Origin: Paralichthys olivaceus
Lineage: Eukaryota > Chordata > Actinopteri > Pleuronectiformes > Paralichthyidae
Direction: 5' to 3'
NCBI RefSeq assembly: GCF_024713975.1
Contig: NC_091096.1
Location: 4,057,501-4,121,500, forward strand
DNA: 64,000 nucleotides
Part shown: positions 37,191 to 48,900 of the stretch, piece by piece
How the letters are laid out: each line of letters begins with the position of its first letter
Position numbering within the stretch: position 1 is the stretch's first letter
Program-made: the position numbers and the translations under genes
Notes under the pieces: generated by a model
Told to the model about the DNA's origin: nothing
The model's database searches: none
What the model saw: the letters and a program-made list of their open reading frames with translations, nothing else

Positions 37191-39983
37191 TGATTAAAAC
37201 ATCAGCTCTTTGGCCAAACAACAAACATGTTATCCAGCTCTTCTCCGCAGTCCAGTTAGAATGCATCAGCCTCCGCGGCAGCTCTCTTATTGGTGGCCTG
37301 TCCTTTCTCTCGTAACATCATAATCCCGTGTGTCCCAGTGGGTTCCTGCACAACCACAGCAGCAAGAAATCAAAGCTACCATGTTTCACTATGTGTTATT
37401 AATCAACTCCAAAACACTTCTTTAGGGCTCTCAGGTTTTATTTAATTATAGATACTTATTCAACATATTATACTGACATTATAAAAGTCTTGCTGAGTGC
37501 TTGATGAGGAAATCGATAGCTTACCTCGCTCATATCCCATAAGGTAGATGTTAAGATACAGCCAGCAGTGGGTTAGCGGGCGTTCAGAGCAAAAGTTGCA
37601 CAAAAACCAAAGTTCCATGTTGTAGTTTTACGTGTCAGGCTTTGTTTGACTGGAAGCAGCTCCCGCACAAAATAACCCTAAAATGCAACTTGTAATTTCG
37701 TATTTAGTTGTTCTGTGCAGATTAAACTAAAAAATAAAAATAATGGAATACATATGTTTTAGATGTGCTGCTATAGGAAGCTTTTGTTCTGATGCTAAGC
37801 TAAGCTAACCAGCTGCAGGCTGTAGCGTCACATTTACCACATGGACATGGTCGTGGTATTGATCCTCACCTTCCTCTCAGCAAAAATGACAAATATTTCC
37901 TAAACTGTTCCTTTAAAAACAAAGACTGTCGGGGCAACAAACCTCTTTTCCTACCGGAAAGTAAAGGTTGTGTTTCTGCACACCGTGCTGCCCAGATCAC
38001 ATGTGGCAGCTGTCAACTTTGTCCAGTGCTCACTGGATTTTAAAACTTTCATTTGTCGGCATCATGACTCTTCTGCCTCTTGCCTTACATTAACTCTCTG
38101 CTTCTGCCTACATGCACCACATTCACTCTCTTTTGTCTCATGCCTCTCTCTCACTGTGACCTGACACCCGCTCAGTAGCATCAGCATGCGTGTGTGTATG
38201 TCTGTGTGTGTGTGTCATATCAATCGCTGTGTGTGTGTGTGTCTCTATTCGAGTGGGTGGAAACGTGCATGTGCTCAGGTGTGTGTTTTTACATGGTTAT
38301 TCTGCTCTGTGGTCTGCTTACTCGTCACACTGGTCAGATTTTGAAACCAGCATGAGTGTGTTGCTGTGCGAGTCTGAAAATGAAATCTTACAGATGGTGT
38401 TTTGGTATCAGGAAACTGCCCACATGGCTTTTCGTTTTGATCTCAGCAGTCCACTCCTGTTGTGAGGTTTAGTTTTTTTTTCATTCAAAGACGAGAGGCG
38501 GCCGCTCGGGTCATTTGCTGCTTAGCAATGAGTCAGGGCTGTAATTTGAATATATCTGTGCAGCGACCACATTATTTTTTCGACCGTCTCGACAGTAACC
38601 TGTGACTTTTCTTGTCATCTTCTCTGTCTTATTTATTCCGTCCCTTCGTCTCTGATTCAGTTCAAAGATAGCCGTCATCATGATTCATGGATTTCAGTGT
38701 GATTTCCAAAACAGCTCAAACAGCTGCTGAGAAAATGTTTGTTTGTTTTTTTGATTCCCATTGTCCCCACTGTCGTTCACTCTGAATGAATGTCTCCTCT
38801 GTCTTATTTGTTTTTAACAGATTTCCTTCAATTGGAATGAGAAAATGTCTGTGATGTAAAATGTGCAACAAGAAAACAATTGATACAATAATATAGCGTA
38901 TATATATAGCTTCTATATATATATATATATATATATATTCAAAGACAAAGTATAAAATATAAAGAGTACCACTTCGATCTTTTCTAAGAATGTATTTTGA
39001 TTATGTAAATGAGCACTATGATTCTGCTTGATTTAAAAAGAACAAAAAAAAAGCCTATTCTATATGGTGTCTCTCATATCATTTAGGTATGGGGATAAAA
39101 CAGCAGCATTAAATAAATGCATGGTGATCTTCTGTCTCCTGTTCATATTTAAAAAGCTCTGTCTATTAACCAGCACTGTGTCAGTCAGTGAGACTGTATC
39201 GTGAGGTCTGGCCTTTTCCCACAGGGCTTTGGATGCTTAAAAAAAAAAAAACTTTCTGGACGGGATTTCTTTCTCTGTGTTTGCATATCGCTGCTGCTGC
39301 TATGAACAACTCTGATCCAATCAGCCTCTGCTATAATGACCTTTGTTGTGTAATTGATCGAGGGTATTCCATTTTAATGCATCAACTGCAAGGACTTTTC
39401 ATTTACTTACGAAATAAAGAGAAACATTTACAGAATATGTCAACACAGTTGCTTCCTTTGCCTTTTTTTTTGTCTTGTTTGTAAAAGAAATAAGATAAAT
39501 ATTCTGGGACCTTTCGGCTATTTTGAAGGTCAGATTTATATGTTGATAAAGAGCTGCTTCTTCCTGATAAACAAGAGTTGGAGCAAACAAGACGCACGCT
39601 TCCCCCTCGTTCCTCCTGCCTGCTGGTCGTCATGGTCTCTCAGTGCCACGGCAACCTGTCAACAAAACAAGCTGCTCAAGGATTCCGATTGGTGGGTTGG
39701 CCGTCTGACAGCGAGGCTGTGGCCTTTCTAATTAGCCCAAACAGTTTGACCCTCCTGTTGTGCAAGATAGGTTGCATGAACATGTACTCTTGGACAAATG
39801 CAGTGCAGTGATTTCACTCACAGCAGGAACGACTCACCAGCAGGTTGGATCCAAAACAGACCAAAATGAGGAAGTGATTTCTTACACAAAGGATTTAAAA
39901 TAGATTTATCTTTCTTTGTGTTAATATCACTGTTGCGTTGCGTTAAAGTTGTGGTTCAGAAAAAGTTGGCCGAGGAGACAGCG
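37191..39983. other. Intergenic region between nos1 and lrrc74b
   Basis: I see no coding exon. About 37545-37918 is another dispersed repeat copy, with the motif ATGCTAAGCTAAGCTAACC at 37792 and a tail near TTCCTTTAA at 37913. There are GT-rich patches at 38186-38285 and an (AT)n run at 38898-38938. The lrrc74b promoter should lie just before 39984. A possible acceptor (GTGGTTCAG before 39961) means an upstream non-coding exon may exist. Confidence 0.55.
38898..38938. repeat. (AT)n microsatellite
   Basis: TATA runs interrupted by a GCTTC block. Confidence 0.9.
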
Positions 39984-42900
39984 ATGCCTTCTGTGCTGGA
40001 AGACGATGACGCAGGAACAGAAAGTGAGAAGCTGCAGCTGGGGGAGGTAGGAAGACAACCGAGCAGCCAAGTTGGCAAAGCAACTAGGCAGGTGAAGGAG
40101 TGCAACAATGTTCAGAGACAACATTTAATAAATACTGATGGTTCAGTCTGGAAATAATGAATGTGCCTCAAGTTAGGAGAAGAGATGAGGAGAAGACTCT
40201 GGTTCAAAAGGTTAAAGGGAGGTGGGAGGAGAGAGACTATAAGGACAGAGGTTCATTCACATTGAGTGTAGGCATCAGTTTAACTTAGCAAATCCATCCA
40301 GTCTCCTCACTCAGCCTGCCGACGCTGCTGACTCATGATATTTCTCATTCCTCCATCCAGCTGAGAGCGAGCTGGACAGAGGTCGGCGTGCGTGGGCCAG
40401 AGGACGGACCCTCGAGCCTCGATGGTAATGATCAAGACAGAGGTGAACGAGAGGGTGAAGAGGAAGACAAGGACGAGGAAGAGAAGCTGGGAGGAGAGGA
40501 GAGTGTGATCTCTGATGAGGACTACGACACAGATTTGGAGCTCGGAGGTGAAGAGAAAGTTGATTTTGAGATTAAAAAAGATAAATTGAGTGGGTGAGTT
40601 ATAACATTTTGTGATAAAGGGTGTGATGTTCCTTTTAAATAACGAGGATAATGGCTCTGTGTTGTGAGTCATGTTTGAAATGAATAATTCCATCTTGGTA
40701 TTGACTTTTTTGAAATGATGTTCTGCACTAGCCTTAAAAAAAACTCCTCTTGGTTGTGATTTTTTTTAAATTTGATCTTGATCAGAACTTGCATTGATAA
40801 GGTAAAATCAACCCCAATCTGCTGATCGTCTCCCTGCTGCCTCTCTGCATCTTCTCCATCTCTAAATGACTTCTGAAAAAGAAAAGAAAAAACGAAATAG
40901 AAACTCCTACACTCGTCCGCCCACACATGTGGAGCCCTGTTCTGCATCTTAATGAAATCATCTCGGTCTTTGTGTCGGGCTTCCTTTTCACCACCAGTGA
41001 AAACCATCTGGTATGAATGAGCACCCCTGGCAGGGCGAAAGCAGCCATGAGGGACTTTTTCAATATCACACTCAGAAGGTCCCCCTCCTCCCGCAGGAAA
41101 AAGCAGAAAGGCCACATCTCTGCTTTTTCAAAGAGGTATTGATGGCGAACAATTCAGACAGACACCGCAGCTATTATCTTCATTTGTGTTGCAGGTAAGG
41201 AGAAGGCGTACGACCCCTCGAGGAAGACGTGCTACATGAAGGCATGTGAAATGTTGCAGGTGGTGCCTGCCTCTTACTTCCTGCGACACGTGAGAGATAG
41301 TGAGCTGAACATGATGCATCGTGGCCTCGGGCCTCAGGTATTTTCATCAGAAGTTAGAAACTATCATCAGAAGGGAAAGGGGGGGGGGGGGTTGTATTGT
41401 ATTGTATTTGCTGAATATTTCTGGGAAGAGCAGGGGCAGCAGACTATTATCTATTTATAGTATTTTTATCCAAACTTTATTTTCTAGTATTACTCTGTTT
41501 TCTGAATTTAATCATTTGGAATCTGGGTGCAGGGAATTTTTTGATTTCAAAGCTATAATAATTCTTTATTTCTGAGAAATTACATTTTATTTAAATACTG
41601 ACTAAAATACTATATATATAGAAACGTGACTGCAAGAGAATGATTTATTTATAAATGATGTGTCTGCAGCATAGATGTTAAAACAATGTGTCTTTAACTT
41701 CTTTCTGTTCTATTGTACAAAAAATAAGCCAAATAAAAAAGTACACGCAGAACATTAATTACTAATTAAAACAAACAACCTAAAATGACAGAAAGTCTCT
41801 TAGCAAACAATTTACTTGATGTGTACTCTGAGTTTTATTTTTTATTTTTTGGTCCATGTCCCATTCACTAACTTGGAGGAGGTGGGGTCAATGATCTATC
41901 CTGTAGCCAGCCACCAGGGGGCAAACCAGATGATTTGGCTTCACTTTGAGGATTTAGCTGTGACGTCGTCCATCTTTGTTTGAGATGGTTTTCACTTTGT
42001 GTTCACTGCCCCCAAGTGGCCAAAAAAAATCTGAAATTGTCGATAACCTTTAAGATGATTAAGAGTGTTTCAGTTTCTCCAGTAGAGTCGAAGAGGAAAA
42101 TAATAACAACACAGAGGAGGGGCATACGTCAGCTGTCTGAATGTCTCTGCTTCGGATCTCATACAAGCTTTTCCTGTTTCTCTCATCAGATCTGTTTCAT
42201 CAGGGGAAACAAACTGAACTTCATGTCAAAGAGCCACAAATGTTTGAAGTCGCGTGAGGAAATGTGCTCACACACTGTAACACAATGCTAATAAAAGGTC
42301 CATGTGAGTCTGAGCAAAAGCTACACATGTAGATGTGCTGGATGAGATTAGACTCCAACGCTATTTCACATCAGCTCAGACCTTTGTTCAGTGAGTGACT
42401 CATTAATTCAAAGTCACATTCTCCTGCAGGGGACTACACTGATCATGAATAAGTCCGGGCTGCACTCTGTTAAGTGCAACGCAGCTGCGCTTCAGGGAGT
42501 TTCCAGCCCTTTCCTCGGAAACAGATCATGCATGTACATATGTCTGCAGTGCACTTTACATATCATTTTGCACAAGTCTCACCCTTGATACAGATCTCAC
42601 CAGAGCACAGAGTCCTGCACCTCCTGACAGCTAATCCCTTTCACCTTTGAACCCACGTAATGAAGCTTATTGATTCGTTTGTGATGAGCGTTTTACACGA
42701 TGGTGTGTCTGTGTGTTCTAATTCTCTTATAATCTAGAACATGCACAGATATGAACAGTCACACAAAGACATGTTTAAAATGGGTGAGATCCTCGGGTGA
42801 TTTTAAAGATGGATGACATGACTGACTCAGTACAGGTGAAGCCATGGTGTCTCGATTGCCACCTGGTGGCTGGCTGCAGTACAGGTCATAAATTCTGCCT

Positions 42901-45900
42901 CCTCCACGTTAGAGGATGGGACACGGACCAAACTAAAAAGTAAATGGTTTCTGTTATTTAAATTCTCATCACATTGATGTATGTTAATGTGTTTATGTTG
43001 ACAGCTCAGACTCTTCATTGGTAAACGTGTACATCACTGGGATCTTGATGTCCTGAGCACCACTCAGCTGACTAATAGGCAAGATGGCAGCGTTTGTATA
43101 CAGAATATATTGATTTCATCTTTGGATAGAGGGAGGAAGTGTTGTTCTTTATATACGGCCTATAATTTAGACCCATAAGAAAGAAAATCAATAAATGATG
43201 CATTTAAGACTGATTGTGCATCACGTTTAACAGCTCGACGCTCTACAGCTTCCACCCAAGTAAATCAATAAAACAAAAAAATTGCAATTACTAATCAATG
43301 AGTAATCAATGTTAAATTGCTCTGTAGTTGAACATCTCTGCCTGAGAGAAGGGTGCAGTCATTGTAAGTGTGTAAAGCCATTGCCTGGATTCATAGGCAA
43401 CACACTTTTCCATAACGTTGTAAATTAAAGATGTAAAAGTAAATCCAGTCCTCAACAAGCCACTTCCCAGGTTCTGCCTCAATATCCCTCAGATGGATTA
43501 AATAGGCTTTTAGATACGACTTCACCTGCCAATCACAAAAAGCAGAAGTAATTTAGCTGGTGCTGCTGCAAACGTGTATTTATTCAATGCAGATTAATGT
43601 TTGTCAGATCTTTTAGAACGATTCTCCTCGTGCATTTAAACACATTGTCCTCAGACAGGCTGGTTCCTGCCCTTTTTTGTTGTCGAAATCAAGTTCACAT
43701 AAGGGTTCATCCACTCAACTTTCTCATTAGCCGAGCTGGAAACTATAATTTTCATGTGCGAGCTTCTTTTCTGACCCACACCTCCACACAGCCGCCTTCT
43801 GCTTCATTTGTCTCACGCAGGTTTAATACTCTGTCTTTCTCTCCCTCTGCCCACCTGCACCGGCACAGCTTTTAAATGCGGCACGGATAAAGGAAAAAGT
43901 GCACTGCTGCGAACAAACAGAAGAATTTCACTTTGACGAGGGGGTTGCTTGTGTGTTTGCAGGGCGCCAAAGCACTGGCGGTTCCCCTGGTAACCAACAC
44001 TTCAATACTGAGACTGAACCTGAGAGATAATTGGATGGAAGGACTGGGCGGAGCTGCTATAGCCGAGATGTTAAAGGAAAATTGTTACATTACAGGTGGT
44101 TTTACCGGGAAATAAAGCATGCACACATCTTCTCTTCCCTTTCCCCTCATTGTGTCTCACCTTCCTCGAAGAAAAAGTGTCGCCCGCTACTCCCACACGT
44201 ACACCACTCTCACCTCAATTATATGCCACTGCTCGCGGCTTAACATCTGGGGTCCCTCTTTTTATTTGCTGAATGTCAGTCATATGTGCAGTTCAGGAAC
44301 CTATAAGTGGGTCGGAGGATGACTCCTGTGAGTCATGCAGGCTCTTGTATTTTTAACATCCTTTGTCCTGCACCACTGTTCAACTCTCAGGGTTATTCCA
44401 ATCCAGTGAATAAACAGTATAACACATTACTAGCACTGGAATTGAACTTTGTGCAGCTCAGCCAAGGTTACACAATCCTACACATAGAATATAAAAGAAA
44501 AAGATGTGAAATGATTTATACGTCATGAAATGTAGTGCTGTCTCCAGCTTGTCAGGGGTAAGTGAGGCAACGTAAGTTATTGGTTGGATCCAAAACAGTT
44601 ATTGTTTAAATGAGGACTGTTACACAACAAGACACTAAAAGAATGGGAACCACACCCCCAGGCAAATTCGTCCAATCCAGTGTGAGGGTTTACTCATCCT
44701 GTTTAACTAGAGCAGGGGGCGGCGGCCTGATTTTTTTTGTCAAGATCTCTGAGGACGGCCTTTTCTCGCCACGTTAAAGAAAATGAAAGAAAACTCCTGG
44801 ATCCACCCCCGTAATTGAATCTGCTCCAGAGGTTAACAAGGTCTTTTTTGGCCCATTCCCCAACATCAAGTTTCGCCCAAACGCCCAAACTCCACATGTT
44901 GAATAAAGTGAAGAAAAATCCTGGGTCTTCCCCTTAAAGGTTCAGTGTGTAGATTTCAGTGACATCTAGTGGTGAAGTGAGGAAACATTCAGTTGTCATA
45001 AAAACTGAAAAGGTGTTGAGTTTGTCCAGTTTGGGAAACTGTAAATATAAAGTATTTAAATATAAAGGGTCCGTTCTAGGGTAAAGAAAACAACAATTAA
45101 GATGAAACACACTCGTGAAAACATCACCAGGATTATTTTATATTTGATTTCTGACAATAGATCCCTTTCACCTCAATCGTACACACTGGACCTTTAATCC
45201 AGATCCACTCCAAAAAGGTTTAAAATGATATTTCATCATGTTCATTGCAACTAAATTTGGTGTCTTTGTCGAAATGTTCCTTCAGTTCATCCAATCGATC
45301 AATTTAATGGTGGTGTTAAAAGAATCATTCTGCAAAGCCAAACATACCAACCAGCCGGTGGCATGAATGAAAGGTCAAGGTCGTTAGAATTCGTTCTCTA
45401 AGAGCCATGCATTCAATAGCTGATGAGGTATTTCAGTCTGGACCAAAGGACGATGGACATGTTGACTTTGCTGCAGAGTCGTGCTTCCTAGAAATGGCAG
45501 GAACTGTGTGACCTGCAAAGGTTTGCTGTTAATGAGCGAAGCATCCTCCTTTTGAACTGCTTCAGATTTCAAATGAAGTTGTCCTTACTTCCTCCCCGAG
45601 GACGTTTCCTAGAACGAGGGGAGATGATGGCTGTGAATTATGTCCAACCATTTTCAAAGCCTTTTGTTGAAGCTGAACTTTAAATTGAAGAGAACGATGG
45701 GAATATTATTGGATGTTTCTAAAACTCTGAGCTACTGTAATAGAAGAAGTCAGGACACTTCTTCATGTTACAATAAAACATAGTTTGAATGTTTAAAAGA
45801 GATACTGCACTCTTATTGAGCTGTAAACTAAATGACTGTTCTTTAATGAAATACATAAATGCTGGTTTTAAAATCAAATTTATTACAAATTTATGAAGAA

Positions 45901-48900
45901 AATCTACATTTATGGGTTGAATATGGTTCAAAATCAATTCTAGCGAGCCACTTTATTAACTCGTGTTTCTTATTGTTGGCCTTTTTCCATGCTCGACCTT
46001 TGACCTGTGCATCTGTTGTGTCAATCCCAGAGGTGGACCTATCCAACAACAATCTTGGGGATAAAGGGGCCAGAGCCATAGCTGCAATGCTAAAGGAGAA
46101 CGGCACCCTGGTGAGGCTCAACCTGTCAGGAAACCTTTTCACAGACCGCTCTGCTGAATTCCTCGGCCCGGCTCTCGTCACCAACACCAAGCTGCAGCAC
46201 CTCGACATGAGCTACAACGCTCTGAGGGAGCAGGCAGGTACGGCAGCAGTTAGCTACACATAGTAAAGGTCTCATGTTTTCTGTGAAGCCTCGGCCTTTC
46301 CAAGACTGAATCTGTACCCATGTCGGATTTTTTTATTATGTTCATATTAAAGATTTACACTGTAGATACATATTTCCTATCGGCAGCACCAGACAATTTC
46401 AGGACGGAGACATTGTGAGTAAAAGCGGTTAATTGCAGAGGACAATAGCAGAAGTCTGAGTAATGAGGTGTCAGTGAGTTCAGTTTTCTTTGGGCAGAGC
46501 TCGCCCAATTATTTCCATCAAACTCAAACTTCTTTGAATCCGTGGCGGAGGAAGAACTAAAACATTTTACTTCAGTGAAAGTGCAATAATAAAGAGACAA
46601 AAATAAATAAAAAGACGGAAGTAAAGTTTCACATCAACTGTTCTACTTGAGTACAAGCAGGTATATACTGATAAGTAATGTCATATTAATAAATAATGCT
46701 GCAGAAGATGCTTCTGAAACATTTGCACTGTCACATTAATTACCGGCTCAGTCTCGGTCTCTTTATCCATTTCAGGTGTTTGTTGTTCATCGGTGATGCT
46801 GCTGCTGAACATATAACAAAATGCTGAGCAGTAGAAAATACAGATATTTGAGTAAAAGTAAAAATACTTGAAGTACAGATACATGAATAATGTACTTTAC
46901 ACTATGGTAAATGTGCTTTGTTACATCTCATCACTACACAAATATTTTGATGTAATTCAGAAACTTTCCTTTCACCATGATGAGGTGAGGTGGGGGGGGA
47001 GGGGGGGGACCATTCTCATCAAACCAGTGAGAGTTTGCTGTAATTACGCAGCCTTATCTGTAAGCAGTCGCAGGACAGCAGGCGGCTGACTGTGGCATTC
47101 AAAGGTCAAGAACATTTCGCCTTCATTAAAACCTCTTTCAATTATCATGTGGATGAGCTTTGCGACAGGCACCTTGTGGAAGAACGGCCGGGCAGGATGC
47201 ACTGAGCATCTGATGTGGGTAATTGAAAATAAATCTCCTCCACCACGTCTAATTGCCGTGCGTGTGCGGCTGTGATTCATCCCCACATGTTCAATTCCGA
47301 TTTCTCCCCTGCTGAAATATCAAAGGACATCCTCGTGCGATTTGAGCATATAGGAGGTCCGCGAGAGGAAGTAGCTCTCACACACTTTGACACTCAGGGT
47401 ATGATGTTATTGCTTTTTCAGCCAAGCAGAGTGTGAGGGTCTTTTTCTATGATTACACACCACAGAGGGCTGTGCGCTTTCTTATCCCTGTGATAAAGTG
47501 GGCGAGATGATGACAGGAATCTTTCTCTTTGGGATCTCTGACTCTGCCGTCCTCACTTACCATGAAACACACAATCCCACAATCTCACTGTAGATATGAT
47601 AAATGGCTCCGAAAGAGGACACACGTGGGTGTTTGAGTCATTGATCTTAAAAAGTGCTTCAGATGACGCTGTCCTACCAATGAAATATTTAAAATATCTA
47701 AAATATATGATAATACTTGCAGTGGAGCTACCTCAGCCAGCAGATTTCATTTTCATAAAGATCCAGGAATTATTCCCTGGGAAATTGGTGAAAATATCAG
47801 AAACACCCCATCTAGCTAAAAATGATAAAAATATATAATTGTGTGGATAATTCCCTAAATCTCTTCTGTAGCTGCGGCATAATCTTGTTTACCAATCAAA
47901 TCAACAAACCAACAAACAGCCCGGGGTGAAAACATAACTTCCTTATTAATTACCAATGATATATATACAGTTTTAAATAATTTCTATTTTGAGCAAATTA
48001 GACAGTCTAGTTCTTATAAATTGTTAAAATTATGCTTTTTATTTTGTCTCATATTATCGGTAAGCTTTCTTCATTTGTTCCCTATAGGACAAATCCTCGG
48101 AGACGCTCTGTCAGAAAACATGGGGTTGAGATCAGTCAGTCTGGCCTGGAACGGCATTCGAGGGAGAGGAGCTGTGATGTTGGCCGAGGGTCTCGGGGTA
48201 ATCCACCTTGAAATCAGTGTCTGAACACTATATTGGTTTTTGAATTTGTGCAGGACAAAGAGAAAATCTACAGGTGATTCAGTGAGGGATCAGAGCGGGA
48301 CTCTTTTTGTTTCTGTCTTGGATCAGAAGATGGTTTAGAAACAAAAAGTTTCTGTAAGCTATTATCAGATTCATCTCATCGTTGCATTATAGAGCTGAAG
48401 ATGAAGACGATGATGATGAAGGGTCAAGCATCACGTTGAAACAGGAACAGAACTTCCTCCAAACAGCTTCCATAAAATCTACTTATGTCACGGTGTAGTG
48501 TAAAGATTAATGTAAAATTGGAACTATTAGCTCCCATGATACCTATAAATATATATAAGTATATAAAAGAAGATAGATAGTCCACATACTTCTGGCAGTA
48601 AACTGTAGTCTATATATATCATGGGGTGTTTTCAATGGAAAAGTGAACTGACAGTGAATTTTAGGACAAACTGTGCAGCCTGTAGAAACAGGATCATGAC
48701 ACATTCTGTAAATGCTGTTTTGTTTATTAGGGTTAATGATATGATTCAGTATACTGCAGCCGGAGAGTCACTAATAGAGGACGTTATATAATAACCTGGC
48801 TTTAACTTGCTCGCCCTACTTTGTGAAAAAGTCCTCTGGTTTTTTATTCATCGAGTCTCTCACAGCAGAAAAGGCTGAAAAGTGCAGCATCCTCCTTCTT

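Noticed and set aside
40669..41115. Minus-strand open frame of 148 codons in lrrc74b intron 2
   Set aside because: No domain is recognised, and the low-complexity Phe/Lys-rich content is typical of AT-rich intron sequence.
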